This document shows, in pieces, positions 6,254 through 12,612 of a stretch of DNA of 12,612 nt. The DNA is taken from NCBI GenBank assembly GCA_046732975.1, contig JBKPOG010000291.1:1-12612 (forward strand). Direction: 5' to 3'. Positions within the stretch are counted from its first letter, which is position 1. Every line of letters begins with the position of its first letter. The notes under the pieces are model-generated. The model made no database searches. It was not told the origin of the DNA and saw only the letters and a program-made list of their open reading frames with translations. Made by a program: the position numbers and the translations under genes. Origin of the DNA: JAMXLO01 sp046732975 (lineage in GTDB: Bacteria; Pseudomonadota; Alphaproteobacteria; Acetobacterales; Acetobacteraceae).

Positions 6254-6733
6254 CTATGGCGCGTTGCCGAAGAGCCGCTGCTGCACCTTGTCGCCGACCC
6301 GGATGTTCAGCCGGGCAGTCGTGCCTGCGGCGAGTTCGAGCGTTGCGCGGACTGGGCCCCGGCTATCGATCACCGCCAGGCTCTGCGGAACCGTGTTCTC
6401 GGCAATTGAGCGGATCGTGCCGTCAGCGTTGATGAAGACCATGTCGAGCGATGCGACGGTGTTGCGCATCCACATCTGAGAATTGCGTGGGGTCCCCCAG
6501 TCGAACAGCATGCCGCCATCGGGTGGGACGCTCGGTCGGAACATCAGGCCGACCGTCTGCTGATCCGGCGTCGTCGCCATCTCCACCATGAACGCGTGCT
6601 GCGTGCCATCGCGCGTCGTGATCATCAGCCGCTCCTTCGGCAGCTCCGGCTGTGGCCCGGTTGGACTAGGACCCTGGGCACGCGCAGCGATGGGTGCCAG
6701 CGTCATCAGCCACAGAAACTGGCGGCGGTTCAT
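6254..6733 (-). CDS. DUF192 family exported protein with Tat-like signal
   Basis: A 159-residue protein of the DUF192 family, whose biochemical role is unknown. The conserved set is present: GLMFR (62-66), GMLFDWG (74-80), MWMRNT (87-92, usually MWMKNT), LDMVFI (96-101) and LELAAGTT (132-139). The N-terminus MNRRQFLWLMTLAPIAARAQ has a twin-arginine RRQFL motif, a short hydrophobic core and an ARA cleavage site before Q20, so Tat export to the periplasm is likely; family members more often have Sec signals. The start ATG 6733 has AGGAG about eight bases upstream. A GTG at 6748 overlapping the previous stop is possible but would bury the twin-arginine motif. It follows the lyase gene by 11 bp and is probably its operon partner. 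Confidence 0.9.
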   Translation of the reverse strand: MNRRQFLWLMTLAPIAARAQGPSPTGPQPELPKERLMITTRDGTQHAFMVEMATTPDQQTVGLMFRPSVPPDGGMLFDWGTPRNSQMWMRNTVASLDMVFINADGTIRSIAENTVPQSLAVIDSRGPVRATLELAAGTTARLNIRVGDKVQQRLFGNAP

Positions 6734-6744
6734 GCGGCGTCTCC

Positions 6745-7665
6745 TCACTGACGCTGCGGCATTCCCTCGGGGATCACCGTCTTCACGATGCTTGCGTCCA
6801 GCGCTTCGTAATCGTGATAGCCGATCGCCGCGTAAAGCTCGGCCCGAGTCTGCATGCGTTCCAGCATGGTCTGCGTTCCGCCATCGCGGCGGATTGCGGC
6901 ATACAGGTCGGCCTGCGCCTTGTTGGCGACGCGCAGCGAGCTGACCGGCCAGATCACCATCCTGTAGCCCATGTCCTGGAACTCTGCCGCGGTGAAGAAG
7001 GGAGTACGACCGAACTCGGTCATGTTGGCCAGCAGCGGCGCATCGACGCGCGAGGCGAAGGTGCGGAACATCTCGGCGGTGGTCAGTGCCTCCGGAAAGA
7101 TCGCATCGGCGCCGGCATCCAGGTAAAGCCTGGCGCGCGCCACCGCACCATCCATGCCCTCGCTCCCCGCAGCGTCGGTTCGGGCGATGATGAGGAGATG
7201 GCGCCGCGCGCGTCTGGCGGCGGCGATCTTGGCGGCCATGTCATGCGCGTCGGCCAGTTTCTTGTCGTTGAGGTGGCCGCATTTCTTCGGCAGCATTTGG
7301 TCCTCGATATGCACGGCAGCGGCGCCGGCGTCCTCGAAGCTCCGCACCATGTGCATGACGTTCAGCGCCTCGCCATAGCCGGTGTCGCCGTCCACCAGCA
7401 GCGGCAGACCAGTCGCGCGTGCGATCTGACGAACAAAGAAGCAGACCTCGTCCACGGTGATCATGCCGAGATCAGGAATGCCCATGGAAGCGGTCATCGC
7501 CGCTCCGGACAGATAGAGCGCTTCAAACCCCGCGGCCTTGGCCTGCAAGCCAGCCATGCCGTTATGCGCCCCCGGCATCTGCAGAATGCCAGGCTGCGCG
7601 AGCAGCGCCCGGAAGCGCTCCCCGGCGGGTACGGTCTGCAGGTCCGCAGCAACCAGATAGGTCAT
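6745..7665 (-). CDS. prpB: 2-methylisocitrate lyase-type enzyme (isocitrate lyase/PEP mutase family)
   Basis: A 306-residue TIM-barrel lyase, close to the usual 290-310 of PrpB. PrpB cleaves 2-methylisocitrate to pyruvate and succinate in the methylcitrate cycle of propionate breakdown. The signature KKCGH (127-131) supplies catalytic C129. SGAAM (53-57) and VDGDTGYGE (91-99) supply the metal and substrate acidic groups, and NMTEFGRTPFFT (214-225) matches the PrpB C-terminal substrate loop. The start ATG 7665 has GGAG eight bases upstream. No prpC, prpD or acnD lies in the window; instead the neighbours are an ion-transporter-family permease and DUF192. An alternative is a related carboxyphosphonoenolpyruvate- or oxaloacetate-type member of the family, but the KKCGH motif favours methylisocitrate lyase. 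Confidence 0.85.
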   Translation of the reverse strand: MTYLVAADLQTVPAGERFRALLAQPGILQMPGAHNGMAGLQAKAAGFEALYLSGAAMTASMGIPDLGMITVDEVCFFVRQIARATGLPLLVDGDTGYGEALNVMHMVRSFEDAGAAAVHIEDQMLPKKCGHLNDKKLADAHDMAAKIAAARRARRHLLIIARTDAAGSEGMDGAVARARLYLDAGADAIFPEALTTAEMFRTFASRVDAPLLANMTEFGRTPFFTAAEFQDMGYRMVIWPVSSLRVANKAQADLYAAIRRDGGTQTMLERMQTRAELYAAIGYHDYEALDASIVKTVIPEGMPQRQ

Positions 7666-7732
7666 GAGCGATCTCCAGGCGTGGCGTGGTGATCGATTAG
7701 CCCAAGGCAAAGCCGAAGGACAGGCTGCCGCC

Positions 7733-9055
7733 TTACCCGGAGAAGAAGATGAGGTTGACCAAGCCAAGCACAGGCAGCAGCAGGCCTGCTGCCATCAGCA
7801 TGAAGCCGAAGAACCCCGGCATCCGCACACCTCGATGCGCGGCAATGGCACGCAGCATCATGTTCGGCGCGTTGCCAATGTAGGTGAGGCCGCCGAAGAA
7901 GACGGCGCCTGCCGAAATTGCCGCGAGCGTTGCTGCGTCGGCGTCGGACAACGCCGATGGCTGGATCCCCGCCGTGCGGAAGAACACCAAGTAGGTCGGC
8001 GCATTGTCGAGAAAGGCCGAGAGGATGCCGGTGAGCCAGAAATACGCCATCGGCCAGTTCTGCCCGTCGCTGCCCCGGGTCAGCCGCAGAACTGCGACAA
8101 GTGGTCCGTCCAGACCGGCCTCCAACATCCGCTCCACTGGAGCGATGGTGATGAAGAGAGCAGCGAACAGGATCGCAACCTCGATCATCGGATGCCAGGA
8201 GAAGTCGTTCGCCTGCCGTACAGCGCGTGCTGTGGACGCTGACGAGATGACTGTGAGAAGCAGCAGCAAGCTCGTCGACCCAAGCTCTGCTGCCTGTATC
8301 GACTGGCCCAGCAGGTTTAGGCTACGCGATGGCATAAGCCCCTGCGCCAGCACAATCACGACGACAAGCAGGATCAGGACGACATTGCCCCAGCCACGAA
8401 CACGAAGTCGGTCAGGCGGAGGCGCTCGCGGTTCGTCAGCGGCAAGATGGCGGTCCAGCAGATAGAAGGCCACCAGCAACAAACCCGCCACGATGAGCAG
8501 CGGCGCTGCGAGGTACCGCGCGGGCCAGAAGAATGGCACGCCGTGCAGCAGCCCCAGGTACAAGGGTGGATTGCCCAGAGGCGTCAGCGCTCCCGACGCA
8601 TTGGCAACCAGGACGATGAGAAACAGCACAAGATGCACCTTGCGGCGCCGATGTGCGTTGGCGCGCAGCAGTGGATGTATCAGCACCATTGAGGCGCCGG
8701 TGGTGCCCATCACCAGCCCCAGAACCATGCCAACCACCAGCAGGCTGGTGTTGCCCGCCGGTGTACCCACGAAGGCACCGCGCAGCAGGATGCCGCCGGC
8801 GGCGGTGTACAGCGCCAGCATCAGGGCCATGAATGGTAGGTAATCGATCACCATGGCGCGCCACGCGGCCGCCGCGGCCGAGACTGGTCCGGCTGCCAAT
8901 GCCTCCAGAGCAACCAGCGCCGCAATCCAGAAGGCGGCGACGACCGCCATCCGTCGATGCCAGAAACGCGGGGCAATGACAGGCAACGCCGCCATCGACG
9001 CGAGCATCCCAACAAACGGAAGCCCGCTTACCAGAGCAGGGGCGCTTGATTGCAT
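7733..9055 (-). CDS. Ion-transporter-superfamily permease (citrate transporter / NhaD-like sodium:proton antiporter)
   Basis: A 440-residue, strongly hydrophobic inner-membrane protein with roughly a dozen helices. Two internally related signature loops mark the family: LVANASGALTPLGNPPLYLG (149-168) and FLDNAPTYLVFF (348-359), followed by a TYIGNAPNMM loop (391-400). These N-x-P/GNPP/DNAP motifs are shared by the CitMHS, ArsB and NhaD branches, which move citrate-metal, arsenite or sodium against protons; substrate cannot be settled from motifs. The start chosen is ATG 9055, with AGGG about ten bases upstream; an earlier start would add twelve residues of unhydrophobic sequence. It leads the minus-strand group permease - lyase - DUF192, which suggests uptake of a tricarboxylate that the lyase then cleaves. 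That link is inference. Confidence 0.85.
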   Translation of the reverse strand: MQSSAPALVSGLPFVGMLASMAALPVIAPRFWHRRMAVVAAFWIAALVALEALAAGPVSAAAAAWRAMVIDYLPFMALMLALYTAAGGILLRGAFVGTPAGNTSLLVVGMVLGLVMGTTGASMVLIHPLLRANAHRRRKVHLVLFLIVLVANASGALTPLGNPPLYLGLLHGVPFFWPARYLAAPLLIVAGLLLVAFYLLDRHLAADEPRAPPPDRLRVRGWGNVVLILLVVVIVLAQGLMPSRSLNLLGQSIQAAELGSTSLLLLLTVISSASTARAVRQANDFSWHPMIEVAILFAALFITIAPVERMLEAGLDGPLVAVLRLTRGSDGQNWPMAYFWLTGILSAFLDNAPTYLVFFRTAGIQPSALSDADAATLAAISAGAVFFGGLTYIGNAPNMMLRAIAAHRGVRMPGFFGFMLMAAGLLLPVLGLVNLIFFSG

Positions 9056-9106
9056 GCCTCTGACCCTGCAAGTAACGTCCAACGCGCACAACGGGATTCA
9101 GTCCGC
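9056..9106. promoter_or_regulatory. Short divergent promoter region between permease and coxG
   Basis: Only 51 bases separate two divergent start codons, so promoters for both operons must overlap each other or the coding starts. The best plus-strand pair is TTGCAT (9050-9055) with TAACGT (9073-9078) at 17 bases; both are poor. TTGCA (9050-9054) and TGCAA (9067-9071) form a spaced inverted repeat that could bind a shared regulator. Confidence 0.3.
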
Positions 9107-9754
9107 ATGGATATGACTGGCGAACGGCGCATCGAAGCGTCGCGCGAGACTGTCTGGCAGGCACTCAACGACCCGGTGGTGCTCAAGGCGAGCATCCCCG
9201 GCTGCGAGTCGCTGGAGAAACTGTCGGACACCGACATGAAGGCAACCGCATCGGTGAAGATCGGGCCAATCGCCGCCCGATTCAACGGTGCCGTTCACCT
9301 TTCCGATATTGATCCCCCTCACGGCTATACCATCGGAGGCGAAGGCCAAGGGGGTGTGGCCGGGTTTGCCAAGGGAGGTGCGAAGGTACGCCTTGAGCCG
9401 GCCGGCGATGCCACGTTGCTGCAATACGAGGTGCACGCGCAGGTCGGCGGCAGGATCGCGCAACTCGGCGCGCGACTGGTCGATGCGACGGCAAAGCAGA
9501 TGGCTGACTCGTTCTTCGACCGGTTCAGCGCCCAGGTCGCGCCGCACCAGCCAGAACCAGAGACCGAGCAGGTTTTCCCAGCAGCCCCCAGCGAGGAGGT
9601 GGCGCACCCTGTGCTGCCGATGCGCCAACCGCCTTCGACCGTCAGCGTGTTCTCGCTGATCCCACCCGAACCAATGGGCCTGCCACTTGCCGCATGGATC
9701 GGCGGTGCGATTTATCTGATCATGCTCATTCTGATCCTCGGAAGCATGGTGTAG
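9107..9754 (+). CDS. coxG: CoxG family protein (CO dehydrogenase subunit G-like) with C-terminal membrane anchor
   Basis: A 215-residue protein. CoxG proteins are SRPBCC/START-fold factors that help recruit or anchor CO dehydrogenase-type molybdo-hydroxylases to the cytoplasmic membrane. The family pattern runs GERRIEASRETVWQALNDP (5-23), IPGCESLE (30-37), then MKATASVKIGPI (44-55), a glycine-rich middle GEGQGGVAGFAKGGAKV (78-94), and the late helix AQLGARLVDATAKQMADSFF (118-137). A proline/glutamate-rich linker (146-190) leads to one transmembrane helix at about 193-212, so the protein is tail-anchored. The start ATG 9107 has only a weak GGGA upstream; a second ATG at 9113 is an alternative. 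Its stop TAG overlaps the GTG start of coxD by one base, so it leads the operon. Confidence 0.9.
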   Translation: MDMTGERRIEASRETVWQALNDPVVLKASIPGCESLEKLSDTDMKATASVKIGPIAARFNGAVHLSDIDPPHGYTIGGEGQGGVAGFAKGGAKVRLEPAGDATLLQYEVHAQVGGRIAQLGARLVDATAKQMADSFFDRFSAQVAPHQPEPETEQVFPAAPSEEVAHPVLPMRQPPSTVSVFSLIPPEPMGLPLAAWIGGAIYLIMLILILGSMV

Positions 9755-10656
9755 TGGCCGATCTGCCTACGGCCGTCGCCGACACTGCGCGTTTGCTCGC
9801 CGACCAGGGATACATCGCCGACCAGGAGCTGGCCACGACGGTGCATCTGTCGCTCTCCATGCGTCGCCCGCTATTCCTTGAAGGTGAGCCTGGTACGGGA
9901 AAGACCGAGATCGCCAAGGTGCTGGCCGCGGGTCTTGGCCGGCGGCTCGTGCGGCTGCAGTGCTATGATGGCATGGACCTATCCGCCGCCGCCTATGAGT
10001 GGGACCATGCCCGTCAGCTCATGGCCATTCGATTGTCAGAAGCGTCCGGACGGACTGATCCGAACGAGCTGACCAACGACATCTATACGCGGAAATACCT
10101 TCTCGCCCGCCCGCTTCTCGCGGCCATCGACCCGGACCTGCAACCCGCCGTGCTGCTGATTGACGAATTGGATCGTGCCGACGAACCTTTCGAAGCCTTC
10201 CTGCTGGAATTGCTGGCCGACTTTCAGATCACCGTGCCCGAACTGGGCACGGTGCGCGCGAAGACCCTGCCAGCCGTGGTCATCACATCCAACCGCACCC
10301 GGGAGGTGCATGACGCCATTCGCCGGCGGTGCCTGTATCATTGGGTAGACTACCCGGACGCAGCGCGGGAGCGCGCCATCCTCGAGGCAAAGGCCCCTGC
10401 GGTGCCCGAGCGCCTGTCGGCGCAGGTGGTCGCCTTCGTGCAGCGATTGCGTAGTGAGGATCTGTTCAAGCTCCCTGGCGTCGCCGAAACGATCGATTGG
10501 GCGCAGGCGCTGACCTACCTTAACCAGAAGGAACTGGCCCCGGCCGCGGTCGACGAGACGCTGGGAGTTTTGCTGAAATATCAGGATGACATCGCCAAGG
10601 TTCGAGGGGCAGAGGCCGCGCGGTTGGTGAACGAGGTGCAGCAGGCGGCGGAGTGA
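9754..10656 (+). CDS. coxD: CoxD: MoxR-type AAA+ ATPase for molybdo-hydroxylase maturation
   Basis: A 300-residue AAA+ chaperone. CoxD is known to act in assembling the sulfurated Cu-Mo centre of CO dehydrogenase, working with CoxE; MoxR ATPases pair with VWA proteins generally. Walker A is GEPGTGKT (44-51), Walker B VLLIDELD (133-140), sensor 1 ITSN (177-180), and an RRR at 190-192 precedes CLYHWVDYP, the usual MoxR/CoxD region. The start is GTG 9754, overlapping the coxG stop by one base, with GGAAG (9740-9744) nine bases upstream. Reading from the earlier ATG at 9694 would give an unrelated 20-residue prefix inside coxG. The stop overlaps the next gene's GTG by four bases, so translation is coupled on both sides. 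Length is near the family norm. Confidence 0.93.
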   Translation: MADLPTAVADTARLLADQGYIADQELATTVHLSLSMRRPLFLEGEPGTGKTEIAKVLAAGLGRRLVRLQCYDGMDLSAAAYEWDHARQLMAIRLSEASGRTDPNELTNDIYTRKYLLARPLLAAIDPDLQPAVLLIDELDRADEPFEAFLLELLADFQITVPELGTVRAKTLPAVVITSNRTREVHDAIRRRCLYHWVDYPDAARERAILEAKAPAVPERLSAQVVAFVQRLRSEDLFKLPGVAETIDWAQALTYLNQKELAPAAVDETLGVLLKYQDDIAKVRGAEAARLVNEVQQAAE

Positions 10657-11345
10657 CCGAAAGTGCCTCCTCCGACTGGCGGGTGCGGATCACCCGCGAA
10701 GGCCTGCGCGACGGCACGTTGTTGGCACTCGCTCGCGCAGCGATGCCCCCCGGCACGCTCGTGCTGTCCGACGCCGAAATCGAGGCAGACCTGGATCGGA
10801 CGCTGGCGCGTCATCCACCCGGAGCTGACGTCTGGTTGTTCGGCTACGGCTCCCTGATGTGGAACCCCGCGATCCACTTCGTCGAGCGCCGCGCGGGTTT
10901 GGTGCGCGGCTGGCACCGTCGTTATTGCCTCTGGTTGCACGGCGGGCGCGGGTCGCCGGACAATCCGGGACTAATGCTGGCACTGGAGCGGGGTGGAAGC
11001 TGCGGCGGAGTCCTGTTCCGCATCTCGGCCGCCGAAGCCCGGTCCGAGCTACTGCTCGCGTGGCGCCGGGAGCTGTTTACCGGCGCCTATCATTCCCGCT
11101 GGGTCACTGCGCGAACGGCCGATGGCCCGGTGCGGGCCGTCACCTTCGTGGCCAACCGGGCCCACCTGCGCTATGCGGGCCGGCTCGACGAGGCGTCGGT
11201 CGCCATGCGGCTTGCCTCCGCCGCTGGTTCGCTGGGCAGCTGTGTCCAATACCTCGCGGCGACGCTGGATACGCTGCATTCGCTGGGCCTGCGCGACCGC
11301 TCTCTCGAGAGACTGCAGCGCCTAGTCGCGCCGTCGCTCGAATGA
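10653..11345 (+). CDS. chaC: ChaC-type gamma-glutamylcyclotransferase (glutathione-degrading)
   Basis: A 230-residue enzyme of the ChaC family, which splits glutathione into 5-oxoproline and Cys-Gly in the cytosol. The substrate loop VWLFGYGSLMWNP (60-72) is intact and preceded by the N-terminal domain usual in ChaC of about 230 residues. WHRRYCLWLHGGRGSPDNPG (87-106) follows, and the catalytic glutamate is E140 in WRRELFTGAY, equivalent to the WKREM-type block of ChaC. The start is GTG 10653, overlapping the coxD stop as GTGA, with no strong ribosome site, consistent with coupling. Its stop overlaps the coxE start as ATGA. E. coli chaC sits elsewhere, near a calcium/proton antiporter gene. 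Position between coxD and coxE, in frame of a chain of overlapping genes, is unusual and suggests a link to cofactor sulfuration or thiol supply. That role is inference only. Confidence 0.92.
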   Translation: MTESASSDWRVRITREGLRDGTLLALARAAMPPGTLVLSDAEIEADLDRTLARHPPGADVWLFGYGSLMWNPAIHFVERRAGLVRGWHRRYCLWLHGGRGSPDNPGLMLALERGGSCGGVLFRISAAEARSELLLAWRRELFTGAYHSRWVTARTADGPVRAVTFVANRAHLRYAGRLDEASVAMRLASAAGSLGSCVQYLAATLDTLHSLGLRDRSLERLQRLVAPSLE

Positions 11346-12559
11346 GTGCGATTTCCCCTACCCTGGCCGCGAACGTGATGCACTTCGCGCACCTGCTGCG
11401 CCGGACTGGATTGCCAGTGGGGCCGGCCGAAAGCCTGGCTGGCCAGCAGGCTCTGTCATTGGTCGATATCGGCAATCGCAAGCAGGTGCGGACCGCGCTG
11501 CGCACGGCGATGGTCCACCGCCACGAGCACCACGACGTATTCGACCAGGCCTTTGCCCTTTTCTGGCGCGACCCCACCGCAGCCGAACAGGCAGTCGCCA
11601 TGGCGTTGCTCGAGGCACAGAAAGAGAAGCACCCCGAACGCCCGCCGCCCGGCAGCCGTCGGGTCGCCGAAGCCATGGCGAAGCCGCGTGAGACCCGGCA
11701 GCGCCCGCAAGACGAGCCTCCGGTGATGGATGCGGTGCTGACCGTCTCCGATCGCGAACGCCTGCAGCAGATGGACTTCGAGGCAATGAGCGCCGAGGAG
11801 ATCGCCGAAGCAAAGCGGGAGATACGCCGCCTGGCACTGCCGCTCGATGCGCGCCGGACACGCCGACTCCGCTCCGATCCACAAGGGCCCGTCACCGATT
11901 TGCGCCGCACGATTCGCCAGAGCCTGCGGCAGGGCGGCGAGATTGTGACGATCGCGCGCAATCGCCAGGTCAAACGGCCTCCGCCACTCGTCGTGCTCTG
12001 CGATATCTCTGGATCAATGTCGCGCTATGCCCAAATCTTGCTGCATTTTCTGCATGCGGTTACCAACGATCGCGACCGGGTCTCCGTCTTTCTGTTCGGA
12101 ACACGCCTGTCCAACGTGACCCGGCAGCTCCGGCATCGTGATCCCGAGGCCGCATTCCAGATGGTCTCGCACGTGGTCCCCGATTGGTCTGGCGGCACGC
12201 GGATCGGCGAGGCGCTCGAGACATTCAATCGCCATTGGGCCAGGCGCGTGTTGGCGCAGGGCGCGGTCGTGCTGCTGATCACCGACGGGCTGGATCGCGA
12301 TGGCGCGCGCGGCCTGGCGGAGAACATGGATCGGCTGCACCGTTCCTGTCGCCGGTTGATATGGCTCAATCCACTGTTGCGCTGGACCGGGTTCGAGCCA
12401 AAATCACAGGGTATACGTGCGATGCTGCCGCACGTGGACGATTTCCGCCCCGTGCACAATTTGGCCAGCTTGTGCGCGCTGGTCGATCTCCTATCCGGTC
12501 CCATGCCGACGCGCACGCACTTGGCGACTGGGGCCGAGCCTGAAAGGATGGCGTCATGA
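11342..12559 (+). CDS. coxE: CoxE: VWA-domain partner of CoxD
   Basis: A 405-residue cytoplasmic protein, near the usual 400. The N-terminal helical region LLRRTGLPVGPAES (18-31) and MVHRHEHHDVFDQAFALFWR (57-76) are typical of CoxE. The C-terminal von Willebrand A domain has an intact metal-ion-dependent adhesion site: D221-x-S223-x-S225 in DISGSMSRYA, T286 in GGTRIGEAL and D315 in ITDGLDRDG. Such VWA proteins work with MoxR ATPases, here CoxD, in inserting or activating metal centres. The charged stretch at about 93-170 is likely a flexible linker. The start ATG 11342 overlaps the ChaC stop by four bases with no ribosome site, indicating coupled translation. A long open frame continues upstream of it, but that portion is arginine/proline-rich and lies over ChaC. 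The stop overlaps the next start by four bases. Confidence 0.93.
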   Translation: MSAISPTLAANVMHFAHLLRRTGLPVGPAESLAGQQALSLVDIGNRKQVRTALRTAMVHRHEHHDVFDQAFALFWRDPTAAEQAVAMALLEAQKEKHPERPPPGSRRVAEAMAKPRETRQRPQDEPPVMDAVLTVSDRERLQQMDFEAMSAEEIAEAKREIRRLALPLDARRTRRLRSDPQGPVTDLRRTIRQSLRQGGEIVTIARNRQVKRPPPLVVLCDISGSMSRYAQILLHFLHAVTNDRDRVSVFLFGTRLSNVTRQLRHRDPEAAFQMVSHVVPDWSGGTRIGEALETFNRHWARRVLAQGAVVLLITDGLDRDGARGLAENMDRLHRSCRRLIWLNPLLRWTGFEPKSQGIRAMLPHVDDFRPVHNLASLCALVDLLSGPMPTRTHLATGAEPERMAS

Positions 12560-12612
12560 CCATTGCAGAAACCGAAGACGTGATGAGCACCGCTGCGCTG
12601 TGGCGCGCCGCT
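12556..12612 (+). CDS. N-terminus of XdhC/CoxI-like maturation protein (runs off the right edge)
   Basis: Only 19 codons are visible. ATG 12556 overlaps the coxE stop as ATGA and has a strong AAAGGA at 12543-12548, seven bases upstream. The visible sequence MTIAETEDVMSTAALWRAA resembles the start of XdhC/CoxI proteins, which bind molybdenum cofactor and sulfurate it for xanthine or CO dehydrogenase; those begin with an acidic segment, then a helix of the 'DVL-TA--W' kind. Its position after coxE fits that role. With so few residues the family is a guess supported by context. Confidence 0.55.
   Translation, partial: MTIAETEDVMSTAALWRAA

Noticed and set aside
10859..11341. Upstream extension of the coxE frame by 161 codons
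   Set aside because: Overlies ChaC with arginine/proline-rich sequence; the ATGA overlap at 11342 is the natural start and gives the usual CoxE length.
1..12612. CRISPR array, insertion sequence ends, or toxin-antitoxin/defence genes
   Set aside because: No regularly spaced direct repeats, no transposase or nuclease motifs and no terminal inverted repeats were seen. The MoxR/VWA pair could suggest a ternary-type defence system, but CoxG and CoxE-specific features place it in hydroxylase maturation.

Overview
This is a GC-rich (roughly 60-65% by eye), gene-dense bacterial chromosome segment. It is most likely from a proteobacterium, beta or gamma rather than alpha: the single tRNA gene encodes its own CCA end, signal peptides are Gram-negative in style, and there are Cox-type molybdo-hydroxylase maturation genes, a PrpB-like lyase and a DUF192 protein. 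The genus cannot be read from the sequence. There is no phage, insertion sequence, CRISPR array or integrase, and no clear rho-independent terminator.

Layout. (1) 1-3259, minus strand: a DHA2-type 14-helix MFS exporter, then a GMC-family FAD dehydrogenase, then the start of a gluconate-2-dehydrogenase subunit-3-like protein that runs off the left edge. (2) 3465-5311, plus strand: a class-III PLP aminotransferase followed 8 bp later by a small secreted protein of unknown function. (3) 5312-6251: a 362-bp stretch without a convincing gene, a 48-residue single-helix protein, a tRNA-Pro(UGG) gene on the minus strand and a 60-residue glycine-rich membrane protein. (4) 6254-9055, minus strand: an ion-transporter-superfamily permease (citrate-transporter/NhaD-like), a 2-methylisocitrate-lyase-type enzyme and a DUF192 protein with a Tat-like signal, probably one operon. 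(5) 9107-12612, plus strand: a tightly packed maturation operon, coxG - coxD (MoxR AAA+ ATPase) - ChaC-type gamma-glutamylcyclotransferase - coxE (VWA protein) - start of an XdhC/CoxI-like protein. Every junction from coxG onward overlaps by 1 or 4 bases.

How the genes may work together. The right-hand operon has the hallmarks of post-translational assembly of a molybdenum-cytosine-dinucleotide hydroxylase of the CO-dehydrogenase type. CoxD and CoxE act as an AAA+/VWA chaperone pair, CoxG as the membrane recruiting factor, and XdhC/CoxI-like proteins in cofactor handling. The structural L/M/S subunits are not in the window. The most unusual point is the glutathione-degrading ChaC enzyme translationally locked between coxD and coxE. 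At the left edge, the GMC dehydrogenase carries a cysteine triplet spaced as in the Fe-S-bearing FAD glucose dehydrogenase, and it is paired with a subunit-3-like protein, suggesting an electron-transferring dehydrogenase complex.
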